DNA from: Pseudomonadota bacterium
GTDB lineage: Bacteria > Pseudomonadota > Gammaproteobacteria > Xanthomonadales > Rhodanobacteraceae
Assembly: GCA_021805685.1 (NCBI GenBank)
Contig: JAJZET010000093.1
Location: 1 to 64,000 of the forward strand
Reading direction: 5' to 3'
DNA length: 64,000 bases
A program made the translations under genes and the position numbers. Of this stretch, positions 39,592 to 51,612 are shown one piece after another. The stretch's first letter is position 1, and each line of letters opens with the position of its first letter. The notes beneath the pieces are model-generated. The model saw only the letters and a program-made list of their open reading frames with translations, was not told where the DNA came from and searched no databases.

Positions 39592-41904
39592 CTACTGCAG
39601 CGAATCGTTGAGGATGCGCGGCGTCACGAAGATCAGGAGTTCCGCCTTGGTGTTGGTACGGTTGGTATTACGGAACAGGAAACCGATGCCAGGGATGTCG
39701 CCGAGCCCAGGCACCTTGGTGATCGTGTTGCTCTTATTGACCTCGTAAATACCACCCAAGACCACGGTCTGCCCATTGTCTACCAGCACCGAGGTGTTCA
39801 CCGACTGCGTGTTGATCTCCGGTACCTGGCCATTCGGCGTGGTGAGGAACTTGGCCAGCGAATCCTTCTTCACGTTGATCGCGAGGTAGACACGGTTGTC
39901 GGCGGTGATCGTGGGAGTGACTTTCAGCTCCAGCACGGCATCCTTGAACTGCACCGAGGCCGTCTGGCCGGCGGCGGAGGCGCCGCCAAGGCCGCCCTGG
40001 TAGGTGACATAGCCGATCTCCTGGCCCTGGCGAATCACGGCCTCCTGCTGGTTGGCGGTGATGACGCGCGGGCTGGAGATCACTTCGCCACGCCCCTCGG
40101 TCTGCGCAGCCGACAACTCAAGGTCGACCAGGTAGTTCTTGCCCAGGATTGCCAGGCCAATCTGGCCTGCCGGGTTCGTCACCGGCAAGTTAACGTTGTA
40201 GCCGCTCGGGATGGTCACCGAGCCGGGATGCGGCTGGGCACCCTGGGCACCGTTCGCGGCCCAGTCGCTCAGGGCGTTCTGATAGTTGACGTTGTTGTTC
40301 CAGACACTGGTGGCGTACTGACTGGCGCCATCACCGGTCGGGGCAGCCGAAACGATGTTGTTGCTGTTGACCTTGTTGCCCGATACGCCCCACTTCACGC
40401 CAAGGTCACGGGTGAAACTGTCGGAAGCGATGACGATGCGCGACTCGATCAGCACCTGCTGCACCGGCTTGTCCAGCACTGCCACCAGCTTGCGGATCTG
40501 TTCGGTTTTCTCGGCGGTGTCGTTGAGCAGCAGGGTATTGGTGCGCTCGTCGTAAGAAACGCTGCCACGCGGAGACAGGAAGCCACGCGAGGTAGTTCCA
40601 GCGGCTCCACCGCCACCGCCACCCTGCATGCTGCCCGTGGTCAGCAACTTGGCTATGTCGGCGGCCTTACCGTAGCTGATCGGAATGTAGGTGCTGACCA
40701 GCGGGGCGTTGTCCTGGGCCTTGATGCGGGCCTCGGCAAGGTTTTCCTCGTACTTCGCCAGTTCCTGTTGCGGCGCGATCCAGATCACGTTGCCGTCGCG
40801 GCGCTTGTCCAGACCCTTAGCACGCAGGATCACGTCCAGTGCCTGGTCCCAGGGCACATTCGTCAGACGGAGGGTGATGTTGCCGGTGACGCTATCGGCG
40901 GCGACGATGTTGAGATGCGAGGTGTCGGCGATCAGCTGCAGCACCGAACGCACCGGGATGTCCTGGAAGTTGAAGGTGGCGCGCGTGCCGGTATAGACCG
41001 GCGCCTGGTCCAATGCGCCGATACTGCCGCCGGCGGAAGCATTCGCGCTGCTGCCCTTCTTCGCCGCCACCTCGACCACGTATTGCTTGCCCTCCTGCCA
41101 GGCCGAGGTGTCGACGACGCCCTTGGTGGCGATGGTCATCTGCACGCCGCCACCGAGCCCGGTACGGGTGGTGATGGATTGCACCGGGGTGGCGAAGTCG
41201 ACCGTGTCCAGTCGCTGCGCCAGGTTCGGCGGCACGCTCGCGTTCGGAATGCTGACTTCGACCTTGTCGCCGATGGTGCGCATCTGTGCATCGGCACCGG
41301 CGCCGCTGAAGGTGACCAGCACGCGCCCCTGCCCGTTCGCACCGCGACGGAAGTCGACGTTGGTCACACTGATGGCGCCAGCGGCGGTCGCCGGCAGGCG
41401 CTTGGATGGATCGATGATCGCCGCGGTGGTGATGCTATGTTGCGCCGGTTCGGCGACGGCCGCCATCCGCGATGCGCCCTTGTTGTCGACCGTGAGCACC
41501 AGGCTGTTGCCTTCGATTGCCGACTGGTAGGACGCGGGGCGCATCAGTTCCACGATCACCCGCGTGCGTCCGCCGGCCGACACGGCCGAAACGCCCGAGG
41601 TGGCGCCCTGGCCTATGTCCAAGTGCCGCTGCGCGGTGGTATCGGTGTTGGCGAAGTCGATCGCAATGCGCGCAGGATTGTCGGTGGTGAAGATTCGCGG
41701 CTGCGGCACTGCGCCGGCGAAGTTCAGGTGCAGTTGCACGCTGCCGCCGGACAGGGTGGTGTAGCTGATGTCCTTCAGCGTGCTGTTGCCGGCGGCCAGT
41801 GCGACCTGGCCGAACCCCGCACCGGCGAGCAGCAGCAACGAGAGGAGACTACGAATGGCGTGGCGCATGACCCGGCCCCGGACGGATTGAATGTGGTTGC
41901 TCAT
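39592..41904 (-). CDS. pilQ: type IV pilus secretin PilQ
   Basis: Two AMIN-like domains, NFQDIPVRSVLQLIADTSHLNIVAADSVTGNITLRLTNVPWDQALDVIL, secretin core IGFLFRNTNRTNTKAELLIFVTPRIL. Confidence 0.97.
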   Translation of the reverse strand: MSNHIQSVRGRVMRHAIRSLLSLLLLAGAGFGQVALAAGNSTLKDISYTTLSGGSVQLHLNFAGAVPQPRIFTTDNPARIAIDFANTDTTAQRHLDIGQGATSGVSAVSAGGRTRVIVELMRPASYQSAIEGNSLVLTVDNKGASRMAAVAEPAQHSITTAAIIDPSKRLPATAAGAISVTNVDFRRGANGQGRVLVTFSGAGADAQMRTIGDKVEVSIPNASVPPNLAQRLDTVDFATPVQSITTRTGLGGGVQMTIATKGVVDTSAWQEGKQYVVEVAAKKGSSANASAGGSIGALDQAPVYTGTRATFNFQDIPVRSVLQLIADTSHLNIVAADSVTGNITLRLTNVPWDQALDVILRAKGLDKRRDGNVIWIAPQQELAKYEENLAEARIKAQDNAPLVSTYIPISYGKAADIAKLLTTGSMQGGGGGGAAGTTSRGFLSPRGSVSYDERTNTLLLNDTAEKTEQIRKLVAVLDKPVQQVLIESRIVIASDSFTRDLGVKWGVSGNKVNSNNIVSAAPTGDGASQYATSVWNNNVNYQNALSDWAANGAQGAQPHPGSVTIPSGYNVNLPVTNPAGQIGLAILGKNYLVDLELSAAQTEGRGEVISSPRVITANQQEAVIRQGQEIGYVTYQGGLGGASAAGQTASVQFKDAVLELKVTPTITADNRVYLAINVKKDSLAKFLTTPNGQVPEINTQSVNTSVLVDNGQTVVLGGIYEVNKSNTITKVPGLGDIPGIGFLFRNTNRTNTKAELLIFVTPRILNDSLQ

Positions 41905-41924
41905 TGCATCAGCCCCTGTGTCCC

Positions 41925-42464
41925 CTATTTCTCGCCGAGTGCGATGCTGGCCGGACGTTCCATCCAGCCACCATTGCCGTTGGATACCAGTTCGACCAGG
42001 TCGATGTGGTCGTCGCTGATTGCGGTGATGCGGCCATAGTTCTGGCCCATGTATTCGCCATCGTGTACCGGATGGATCACGCCGCTGGGATCCTTGATGA
42101 GAGCCTCGATGTGCGCGCCGGTGCCGATGGTGCCGACCATCTTCAGGCTGTCCAGCGCAAACATTTCAAGCGGCTGCTTGGGCCGGTTCTGGTCCGGTCG
42201 CGGGCCCACGTTGGCGGTTTCCTGCTCCTCCGCGCTGGGTCCGAACGGGTCGCGCAGGTCCTGATCAGCGTAAGTGAACGATTCGAAGGTCTTGATGACC
42301 GGTAGCGGCGGGATCGGCGCGCCCTTCTTGGCCTTCTGCTGGGCGATCCATTCGCGCAGATCGGAGGTGCCGCGGGTGCAGCCCCCGAGCATCAGCGCGG
42401 CAACCAGCAACAGGGCGATGCGCGACAGGGTTGCCGGCTTCATGGCAGTGGACAGCTTCATCAC
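41925..42464 (-). CDS. pilP: type IV pilus lipoprotein PilP
   Basis: Lipobox LMLGGCTRGTSDLREWIAQQKAKKGAPIPPLPVIKTFESFTYADQDLRDPF. Confidence 0.95.
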   Translation of the reverse strand: MMKLSTAMKPATLSRIALLLVAALMLGGCTRGTSDLREWIAQQKAKKGAPIPPLPVIKTFESFTYADQDLRDPFGPSAEEQETANVGPRPDQNRPKQPLEMFALDSLKMVGTIGTGAHIEALIKDPSGVIHPVHDGEYMGQNYGRITAISDDHIDLVELVSNGNGGWMERPASIALGEK

Positions 42465-43126
42465 TTGCGCCCTCCCGCCTTCTTCCTGGCCGAACCCTTC
42501 GCAGAAGCGGCGGCTTCGTCCTCGTCAAGGTAGCGATACGTTTTCACCGTGCCCTGCAATACCAGCTGGCCATCGGTGGAGGTACCGTCCTTGCTCGCGT
42601 GTTGTGGTGTCAGGGATACGTCGTGCATGGTCAGGATCACCACGCGAGGAAGCGAGGCCACGCCGCTGATGAAGGCACCGAACTGGTGATAGGTGCCCAC
42701 CATCTTCAGCTGGATGGGCTTCTCGGCGTAGAAGTCCTTGGGCACTTCAGGTTGCGGCACGAAGGAATCCACTTGCAGCCCGGCAGACAGGGCGGTTTGT
42801 GAAATGTCGATCAGCAGCTCGGGCATCTCGGTCTTGCTGGGCAGTTGGCGCAACAACTGGCGCAGCATGTCCTTCATCTCGTCAAGCTGCTTCTGCAGCG
42901 CGTCGAGGTTCACCGCCTTGGCCTGCTTCTCGCTGAACTCCTTCCTGAGCTGCAGCTCCTTGTTCGCCAGCGTGGCCAACTCGTCCTGCTGGCCGCTGAC
43001 GTAGGTGTACCAGCCCACCAGTACCACCACCAGGAACAGCAGCGTGGTGAAGAAAACCTTCACCGAATTCGGCCAGCCGCCGATGTTGTTGCGGTCGAGC
43101 CCGCGCAGATCGTCGATAAATTTCAT
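42461..43126 (-). CDS. pilO: type IV pilus protein PilO
   Basis: KVFFTTLLFLVVVLVGWYTYVSGQQDELATLANKE...LLRQLPSKTEMPELLIDISQTALSAGLQ; operon position. Confidence 0.95.
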   Translation of the reverse strand: MKFIDDLRGLDRNNIGGWPNSVKVFFTTLLFLVVVLVGWYTYVSGQQDELATLANKELQLRKEFSEKQAKAVNLDALQKQLDEMKDMLRQLLRQLPSKTEMPELLIDISQTALSAGLQVDSFVPQPEVPKDFYAEKPIQLKMVGTYHQFGAFISGVASLPRVVILTMHDVSLTPQHASKDGTSTDGQLVLQGTVKTYRYLDEDEAAASAKGSARKKAGGRK

Positions 43127-43847
43127 GGCTTCGCCCCCCCTTTGGCCGCTGCAGGGGACGGCTTGGCTTCCGCCTTGGCCGGCATGGCGACCGGCTTCGC
43201 GGCGGGAGTCGCCACTGGCGTCGTCGCCGACGGCGCATGGACTTTGGCTGCATTCGCCGGCGCGGCTGCCGTGCTGGCGCCAGCCGGCATACCGTTGTCC
43301 TCCGTCTTCGGCTTGCTCAGCTTCACGGTCAACCCGAAGTTGTACGGCATGCGCGAGGCATCATGGCTGTTCACGGTGCTGCGCAGGTCCACGTGCCCCA
43401 TCCACGGCGACGCTTCGATGTTGCGCATGTATTCGGCCACGCTGGCGTTGGACTGCGCCACGCCATCCAGCGACATGGTGTTGCCGGCCTGCTTGAGCGC
43501 AGTGAGGCGTGCACTGCTCGGAATCGTCTTCACCAGTTCGTCGAACAGGTGAACCATCTTGGATCGGTCGGACTGCAGTTGCTCGATGATCTGCTTGCGC
43601 GCCAGCAAGTGCTCGCGCACCTTTTCCAGATCCTTGATCTTGGCGATCTTCACGTCGACCTGCTTGATCTCGCCTTGCAGGATGGTGTTGCGGTCGTTCT
43701 GGTTGTCGATGCGCGCGCCCATCCACAGCGCCCACAACAGCACGAAGCCCAGGCCGGCCACGAAAGCCATGCCAAGCTGACCGAAGAATTCGCGCTCGCG
43801 CAGCTTTCGCCGCTCGGCGCGCCATGGCAGGAGGTTGACGTGTGCCA

Positions 43848-43848
<1 letters not shown>
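43123..43848 (-). CDS. pilN: type IV pilus protein PilN
   Basis: MAHVNLLPWRAERRKLREREFFGQLGMAFVAGLGFVLLW. Confidence 0.95.
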
Positions 43849-44978
<1,130 letters not shown>

Positions 44979-45184
44979 TTAACGCCCCCGCAATGGCCTG
45001 GCGAGTTTTTTTCATGTATTTCCCGTGATGGCGCCCACATTTGAATCAACGCTTTCCCGCGGCGTGACGGGGGCCACGTTTCGCCATCGACGCAGCATTT
45101 TGCGGAATTGGAAGGCCTCCATCCGAAAATGTGCCGATTCGGAGCGACCGGCGACACAACCCCTATACTCTGCCGGGTTTCGAC

Positions 45185-47731
45185 ATGAGCGATCCGCAAC
45201 ACATGCACATATTCAAGCGTCTGCTGCGCTGGGGTCTGATCCTGGCGTTCTCGGGGCTTCTGCTGGCGGTTCTCGCGGTCGGCGTAGCGTATTGGCTGGT
45301 GGCGCCCAGGCTACCCTCGGTATCGGTGCTGAAGGACTACCACATGCAGGTCCCGCTGCGCGTGGAGAGCGCCGACGGCAAGCTGATCGCCACGTTCGGC
45401 GAGACGCGGCGCATCCCCGTCGCCATCGCGAATGTGCCAGACAACCTCAAGCATGCCGTGCTGTCGGCCGAGGATGCGGACTTCTACCACCATCCGGGCG
45501 TCGATTGGCGCGGCATCGTGCGCGCCGCTTGGCATGTGATCCTGGCAGGTGGCGACAAGGTGCAGGGCGGCTCCACCATCACCCAGCAGGTGGCACGCAA
45601 CTTCTTCCTCAGCCCCCAGAAGCTCTACTCGCGCAAGCTGATCGAGGTGTTCACCGCGCTGCGCATGGAGCACGAACTGAGCAAGGACCAGATCCTGGAG
45701 CTGTACCTCAACAAGATGTTCCTCGGCCATCGCTCCTACGGTGTGGCCGCGGCAGCCGAATACTATTACGGCAAGACGCTGGACCAGCTCAGCATCGCGC
45801 AATGCGCCGCCATCGCCTCCACGTTCCAGCTGCCCTCGCTGGTCAACCCACTGAACAACCAGCCACGGTTGCTGGCGCGGCGGAACTGGGTGCTGAGCGA
45901 GATGCTGCGGCACGGCTACATCACCCGCGCGCAATACAAGGCTGCGATCGCCGAGCCGAACAATGCCGCGCCGCACGAGGCACCGATCCAGGTGAACGCG
46001 CCCTACCTGGCTGAAATGGTGCGGCGGCAGGTGCTCGATCGCCTCGGCAACGACGCACTCACCGAAGGCTACGTGGTGAAGACCACGATCCAGAGCGCAA
46101 AACAGCAGGTGGCGACGGAAGCCGTACGCAAGGGCCTGATCGACTATGACCGCCGCCATGGCTGGCGCGGCCCCGAAGCGCACCAGGACCTCCCCGCCAA
46201 CGCCACCACGCAGGACTACGCGCATGCGCTGGCCGGTTACAGCGACGTGTCGGGCCTCACGCCCGGCCTGGTCATCGCCAGTTCGCCCAGCGCGGCCACG
46301 GTCTACCTGGCCTCGGGTCAGAACGTGGACCTCGATCTTGCCGCGGTGTCGTGGGCACGCCCCTACATCAACGACAGCCGCCGCGGTCCGGCGCCGAAGC
46401 AGGTCGACTCGGTACTCAAGCGCGGCGACATCGTGCGCGTGTCGCAGGACGACAAGGGCGCCTGGCAACTCGCGCAGATCCCCGCCGTGCAGGGCGCGCT
46501 GGTCTCGCTGCGGCCCGACGATGGCGCCATCGAAGCACTGGTGGGCGGCTTCAGCTTTACCCGCAGCAAGTTCAACCGGGCAGTGATGGCGGCGCGCCAG
46601 CCCGGCTCCAGCTTCAAGCCCTACCTGTACTCGGCGGCGTTCGACCATGGCTTCACGCCGGCCTCCATCCTCAACGACGCGCCGCTGGCGCTGCCCGACC
46701 CCTCGCGCCCGGGCGGCCTGTGGACGCCGAGCAACGACGACGACAAGTTCGCCGGCCCGATGCGCCTGCGCGAGGCGCTGGTACAGTCCAAGAACCTGGT
46801 CTCGATCCGGCTTCTCGACGCGATCGGCATACGCTACGCGCGCGACTTCATCACGCGTTTCGGCTTTCCGCTCGACGCCTTGCCCGACAATCTCTCGATG
46901 GCGCTGGGTACCGCTTCGACCTCGCCGATCAGCATGGCGCGGGGCTACGCGGTGTTCGCCAACGGCGGCTACCTGGTCACGCCCTACTTCATCAGCGAGA
47001 TCGATGACCGCGACGGCAAGCCGGTCTACATCGCCAACCCGGCGCGGGCCTGCCGCGAATGCCAGGAGCGCCTGCTGGAAAACACGCCTGCCGGCCCGCC
47101 ACCTGCGGACATGAGCAAGCATCCGGCGAACCAGCTCGCCACGACTGCCAGCTCGACGGCACCCGCCAGCGCCGCCAGCACGGACGACTCCGGCGTAGGC
47201 ACCCTGCCCGCCGACGCCCATGGCGGCGGCGCGCACGCGCCCGTGCTCGCCCCACATGTGCTCGGTCCTCGCACCGACTTCCTGATCACCTCGCTGATGA
47301 AGGACGTGATCCTGCACGGCACCGGCTTTGCAGCCAAGTCGTTGAATCGCAGCGACCTCGCCGGCAAGACCGGCACCAGCAACGACTTCCGCGATGCGTG
47401 GTTCATGGGCTTCAACGGCGACGCTTCCACCGCGGTATGGGTGGGCTTCGACAACTACGGCTCGCTGGGCCACGACGAGTTCGGTGCCACGGCGGCCCTG
47501 CCGATCTGGATGGACTACATGGGCACCACACTGAAGGGCCAACCGGAAGATTCGCTGCCGATGCCGCCGGGCATCGCCACCGCCCTGATCGACCGCTCCA
47601 GCGGCCTGCCCACCACGCCGGACGATCCGGACAGCATGACCGAATACTTCAAGGTCGAGGACCTGGACCGCCTGCGCAGCCAGGCCACCCAGCAGCAACA
47701 GGAGCAGCAGAACCCGTTCAACATCTTCTGA
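45185..47731 (+). CDS. mrcA: penicillin-binding protein 1A
   Basis: AVLSAEDADFYHHPGVDWRGIVRAAW...GGSTITQQVARNFFL (GT51); RQPGSSFKPYLYSAAFDHGFTPAS, GKTGTSNDFRDAWFMGF (transpeptidase). Confidence 0.95.
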   Translation: MSDPQHMHIFKRLLRWGLILAFSGLLLAVLAVGVAYWLVAPRLPSVSVLKDYHMQVPLRVESADGKLIATFGETRRIPVAIANVPDNLKHAVLSAEDADFYHHPGVDWRGIVRAAWHVILAGGDKVQGGSTITQQVARNFFLSPQKLYSRKLIEVFTALRMEHELSKDQILELYLNKMFLGHRSYGVAAAAEYYYGKTLDQLSIAQCAAIASTFQLPSLVNPLNNQPRLLARRNWVLSEMLRHGYITRAQYKAAIAEPNNAAPHEAPIQVNAPYLAEMVRRQVLDRLGNDALTEGYVVKTTIQSAKQQVATEAVRKGLIDYDRRHGWRGPEAHQDLPANATTQDYAHALAGYSDVSGLTPGLVIASSPSAATVYLASGQNVDLDLAAVSWARPYINDSRRGPAPKQVDSVLKRGDIVRVSQDDKGAWQLAQIPAVQGALVSLRPDDGAIEALVGGFSFTRSKFNRAVMAARQPGSSFKPYLYSAAFDHGFTPASILNDAPLALPDPSRPGGLWTPSNDDDKFAGPMRLREALVQSKNLVSIRLLDAIGIRYARDFITRFGFPLDALPDNLSMALGTASTSPISMARGYAVFANGGYLVTPYFISEIDDRDGKPVYIANPARACRECQERLLENTPAGPPPADMSKHPANQLATTASSTAPASAASTDDSGVGTLPADAHGGGAHAPVLAPHVLGPRTDFLITSLMKDVILHGTGFAAKSLNRSDLAGKTGTSNDFRDAWFMGFNGDASTAVWVGFDNYGSLGHDEFGATAALPIWMDYMGTTLKGQPEDSLPMPPGIATALIDRSSGLPTTPDDPDSMTEYFKVEDLDRLRSQATQQQQEQQNPFNIF

Positions 47732-47808
47732 GCGGGGACGCGGATCGGCCCGTTTCGGTATCGCGTCGCGTGCGCTAGTCTGGCGACGCACGCGGCGGAG
47801 GAATCGAC

Positions 47809-48489
47809 ATGGCACGAGGCGAACATCACCGCATCCATGCAAGCGACCGTCAGCAGCGCAACCGGCTGCGCGTGGCGCAGGAGGCAGCCCGCCTGATGAG
47901 CGAGCACGGCATCCGCGATTTCCACCGCGCCAAGCTGAAGGCCGCCGAACGGCTGGGCATCCTCGACGAACAGGCGCTGCCGCGCAACCACGAAATCGAA
48001 CAGGCGCTGCGCGAACACCAGCGCCTGTTCCAGGGCGGCAGCCAACCGCAGCTGTTGCAGGAACGCCGCGAGGCGGCGGTGGAGGCCATGCGCTTCCTCG
48101 CCCGCTTCGAACCGCGCCTGGTCGGCGCGGTGCTCGACGGCTCGGCCGACGCACACTCGGCGGTCTGCCTGCACGTGTTCAGCGACGACCCCGACGCCGT
48201 GCATCGCTACCTGCACGAACATGGCGTGCCGTTCGAGACGCAGACGCGCCGCCTGCGCACAAGCCGGGACGAACAGGCTGAATTCCCGGTGTTGCTGTTC
48301 GCCGCCGATGCGCTGCCCTTCGACCTCACCGTGCTTCCACGCAATGCATTGCGCCAGGCGCCGCTGGACCGCGTGGACGAAAAGCCGATGCGCCGTGCCG
48401 CGCTGGCGGCAGTGGAGGAGTTGTTGGACAGCGGTGACGGTCCGGACGATCTGGAACGCATGCTGGCGCACGCCAACCGCCGCGGATAG
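47809..48489 (+). CDS. hypothetical protein, possibly nucleotidyltransferase-like
   Basis: 226 aa; RFEPRLVGAVLDGSADAHSAVCLHVFSDDPDAVHRYL is weakly reminiscent of a GS-type nucleotidyltransferase core. Confidence 0.6.
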   Translation: MARGEHHRIHASDRQQRNRLRVAQEAARLMSEHGIRDFHRAKLKAAERLGILDEQALPRNHEIEQALREHQRLFQGGSQPQLLQERREAAVEAMRFLARFEPRLVGAVLDGSADAHSAVCLHVFSDDPDAVHRYLHEHGVPFETQTRRLRTSRDEQAEFPVLLFAADALPFDLTVLPRNALRQAPLDRVDEKPMRRAALAAVEELLDSGDGPDDLERMLAHANRRG

Positions 48490-48560
48490 GGGCACTTACT
48501 CTTGCGCCCCTCGATGCCCGCGAGCCTCGAGCGGCAATCAGCCCGGCTGGTGACATCCAG

Positions 48561-48592
48561 AAAAAACTCCCCGGCAAGCCGGGGCGTTTTTT
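48561..48592. terminator. bidirectional Rho-independent terminator
   Basis: GAAAAAACT CCCCGGC-AA-GCCGGGG CGTTTTTTC between convergent 47809..48489 and gltA. Confidence 0.88.
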
Positions 48593-48617
48593 CTGGGTAG
48601 GTCAGGCACGGATCAAC

Positions 48618-49913
48618 TCAGCGCTTGGCGGAATCCAGATAGTCGCGCACGCCGTGACCGGTATAGATCTGGCGCGGGCGCCCAATGCGCGAGCCAGGGG
48701 TTTCGTGCTGCTCGATCCAGTGCGCGATCCAACCGGCGGTGCGGGCGATGGCGAACATCACGGTGAACATCTCGGTGGGGATGCCCAGCGCCTTATAGAT
48801 GATGCCGGAATAGAAGTCGACGTTCGGGTACAGCTTGCGCTCGACGAAATAGTCGTCCTTCAGCGCGGCTTCTTCCAGCTTCATCGCGACGTCCAGCAGC
48901 GGGTCGTTGACGCCGAGCTCGGCCAGTACCTTGTGGCACATCTCGCGGATAATCTTGGCACGCGGATCGAAGTTCTTGTACACCCGGTGGCCGAAACCCA
49001 TCAGGCGGAAGCTGTCGTTCTTGTCCTTGGCGCGCAGCACCGCCGACTCCACGTTGTCCGGCGTGCCGATCTCCTCCAGCATCTTCAGCACCGCCTCGTT
49101 GGCGCCGCCGTGAGCGGGCCCCCACAGCGCGGTGATGCCCGCCGCCACAGAGGCGTACGGATTGGCGCCGGTGGAGCCAACCAGGCGCACGGTGGAGGTG
49201 GAGGCATTCTGCTCGTGGTCGGCGTGCAGGATGAACAGCAGGTCCAACGCCTTCGCAGCCACCGGGTTCATCTGCAGCGGCTCGCTCGGCACCTCGAACA
49301 TCATGTGCAGGAAGCGGTCGACGTACTCGAGGTTGTTGCGCGGATAGCGGAACGGCCAGCCGATCGAGTAGCGGTAGCAGGCCGCGGCGATGGTCGGCAT
49401 CTTCGCGATCAGGCGGATCGCGGCGAGCTTGCGGTCGGCCGGGTTCTCGACGTCGAGATCGTCGTGGTAGAACGCCGACAGCGAAGCCACTGCGGCGGCC
49501 AGCATCGCCATCGGGTGCGCGTTGTGGTGGAAGCCCTGGAAGAAGTTCTTCAGCGACTCGTGCATCATCGTGTGATGCGAGACGTCGTGCTCGAAGGTGG
49601 CGAACTCGGCCGGCTTCGGCAGCTCGCCGTTGAGCAGCAGGTAGGCCACCTCGAGGAAGCTCGACTTCTCGGCCAGCTGCTCGATCGGGTAACCGCGGTA
49701 CAGCAGCACGCCCTGGTCACCGTCGATGTAGGTGATCGCGCTCTTGGTGCTGGCGGTCGAACCGTAGCCGACGTCGTAGGTGAAGTGGCCGGTGTCCTTG
49801 TACAGCGAACTGATGTCGATGCAGGCCGGGCCAAGGGTGCCGGAAACCAGCGGCATGGTGCTGCTGCGCTGGGTCGACTCGTCCACCAGCTTCACAGTCT
49901 TGGAATCGGACAC
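48618..49913 (-). CDS. gltA: citrate synthase
   Basis: [30 protein letters not shown]...[51 protein letters not shown]...[17 protein letters not shown]. Confidence 0.98.
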   Translation of the reverse strand: MSDSKTVKLVDESTQRSSTMPLVSGTLGPACIDISSLYKDTGHFTYDVGYGSTASTKSAITYIDGDQGVLLYRGYPIEQLAEKSSFLEVAYLLLNGELPKPAEFATFEHDVSHHTMMHESLKNFFQGFHHNAHPMAMLAAAVASLSAFYHDDLDVENPADRKLAAIRLIAKMPTIAAACYRYSIGWPFRYPRNNLEYVDRFLHMMFEVPSEPLQMNPVAAKALDLLFILHADHEQNASTSTVRLVGSTGANPYASVAAGITALWGPAHGGANEAVLKMLEEIGTPDNVESAVLRAKDKNDSFRLMGFGHRVYKNFDPRAKIIREMCHKVLAELGVNDPLLDVAMKLEEAALKDDYFVERKLYPNVDFYSGIIYKALGIPTEMFTVMFAIARTAGWIAHWIEQHETPGSRIGRPRQIYTGHGVRDYLDSAKR

Positions 49914-50152
49914 GGGAACCTCCTTAGCTTGGGTCGTCGCCCGGGCCGTGGGGCGGCGCCGAGGCGAAGGGGAACAGGCACCGAATCAGCGAATGCCTCG
50001 ATGTAATCCGCTCATTATCGCACAACGGCCAGCAGCCATGCGTTCGCGGATGGCCGGACGGCGACCGCAAGAAGACGGCCGCAGACGCTTTGCTTATCGG
50101 CGCCGCATCGGCAATGACCGCACTACACCCATCCACTGCAAGGCACGCAAAA

Positions 50153-50186
50153 ACACACGGGGCAGGCTGACGCCTGCCCCGTGTGT
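50153..50186 (-). terminator. terminator of rpmE2
   Basis: Perfect 15-bp stem ACACACGGGGCAGGC-TGAC-GCCTGCCCCGTGTGT followed on the minus strand by TTTTTG. Confidence 0.87.
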
Positions 50187-50228
50187 AAATGCTTCAACCC
50201 GGCGCGGTGCGGCGGGCGCAGAGCGCGC

Positions 50229-50474
50229 TTACTTCTGCGCGTAACGCTTGCGGAACTTGTCGACGCGACCGCCGACGTCCAGCGTCTTCTGCTTGCCGGT
50301 GTAGAACGGGTGCGAATGGCTGGAGATATCCACCTTGATCAGCGGGTACTCGTTGCCATCTTCCCACTTGACGGTTTCCTTTGCGGCAATCGTCGAACGC
50401 GTCAGGAACGCGAAGTCGGACGACAGATCCTGGAACACCACCGGGCGGTAATTCGGATGGATATCGGGCTTCAT
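50229..50474 (-). CDS. rpmE2: 50S ribosomal protein L31 type B
   Basis: [78 protein letters not shown]; no cysteines. Confidence 0.96.
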   Translation of the reverse strand: MKPDIHPNYRPVVFQDLSSDFAFLTRSTIAAKETVKWEDGNEYPLIKVDISSHSHPFYTGKQKTLDVGGRVDKFRKRYAQK

Positions 50475-50532
50475 GACGGGCTCTGTTGCAACGTGAAAAG
50501 AGAGCAAGTGTAACTAGCCGCGCGGCGATGCG

Positions 50533-51465
50533 TCAAGCCGCGCCCAGCGCCTTGCGCACCATTGCCTGGAAGCGCAGCTGATCCACCTCCAGCACGATGC
50601 GCGCCTGCGCAGGCCGACCCAGCCGCCGGGCCCAATCCACCACGGTGGCGCCACGGGTGAGCCGACCGTCCAGCTCCACACCCACCGCACGTGTCTCGCT
50701 GCGCACGATGATGTCGGGATCAATCGCCACTGCCATTCCCAGCGCATCGGCGGCGAGCACGCCGTTGCGCTCATGCGTGGCGTTGTAGTCGCGCGCCGTA
50801 CGAAACACCTTCTGGAAGAATTTTGCGCGATGGTCGCCGGAAGCGATCCAGCCCTCGAACTCGGTGTCGTCGAAGGCGTGGCGCAACGTGGCCTCCCAGT
50901 CGACCAGGTCGAACGCCGGAAAAGCCTCGAACACCACGTGCGCAGCCTCGGGGTCGAAGCCCACGTTGAATTCGGCAGGCACCCTGCCGGTGTTGCCGTG
51001 GCCAGTCACCGCGCCCCCCATCACCACCAGCCGCTTCACCCGCCGCGGCAACGCCGGGTCGAGCTTCAACGCGAGCGCGAGATTGGTCAGCGGCGCCAGC
51101 GCCACCAGGGTCAACTCGCCCGGACGCTCGCGCGTGAGCCGCAGCAGCGCCAGCGCAGCGGCCTCGCCCTCGGCCGCCGCCTTGGGTTCCGGAAATCCCA
51201 CGTCGCCCAGGCCATCCGCCCCATGCACGAACGCCGCATCCTCCTCCGGCGCGCGCACCAGGGGCGAGGCGCAACCGGGAAACACCGGGAACGAGGCGCC
51301 CAGGAGCTCGCGCAGCGTTCGCGCGTTGCGCACGGTGTGATCCAGCCCCACGTTGCCGGCGGCCACGCTCAACGCGGCGATGTCGGCATGGGCGTGCGCC
51401 ATCATGATGGCCAGCGCGTCGTCCACGCCAGGATCGGTGTCGATCAGCAGTTGCGGTTTGCTCAT
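50533..51465 (-). CDS. inosine-uridine preferring nucleoside hydrolase family
   Basis: PQLLIDTDPGVDDALAIMMAHAH...LVALAPLTNLALALKLDPALPRRVKRLVVMGGAVTGHGN...EFNVGFDPEAA. Confidence 0.95.
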   Translation of the reverse strand: MSKPQLLIDTDPGVDDALAIMMAHAHADIAALSVAAGNVGLDHTVRNARTLRELLGASFPVFPGCASPLVRAPEEDAAFVHGADGLGDVGFPEPKAAAEGEAAALALLRLTRERPGELTLVALAPLTNLALALKLDPALPRRVKRLVVMGGAVTGHGNTGRVPAEFNVGFDPEAAHVVFEAFPAFDLVDWEATLRHAFDDTEFEGWIASGDHRAKFFQKVFRTARDYNATHERNGVLAADALGMAVAIDPDIIVRSETRAVGVELDGRLTRGATVVDWARRLGRPAQARIVLEVDQLRFQAMVRKALGAA

Positions 51466-51473
51466 GGATGCAT

Positions 51474-51609
51474 GATCGCAAGAATTGAAAATACGGCCAA
51501 GGATGGCCGCCTATTTGAACCTCGCGATCGCGGGTGGTCGCAAGCGCACTGAAGAGCACGACCAGCCAAGGCCGCCCATTTGATCCTGCCGATCCAAGGG
51601 CGATCGCAA
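51474..51609. repeat. two imperfect direct repeats of about 62-66 bp in intergenic space
   Basis: GATCGCAAG..CGGCCAAGGATGGCCGCCTATTTGAACCTCGCGATC and GGTCGCAAG..CAGCCAAGGCCGCCCATTTGATCCTGCCGATC, then GATCGCAAC. Confidence 0.6.
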
Positions 51610-51612
51610 CAA

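Noticed and set aside
45311-48154. 947-aa minus-strand ORF
   Set aside because: Antisense to mrcA; composition-driven.
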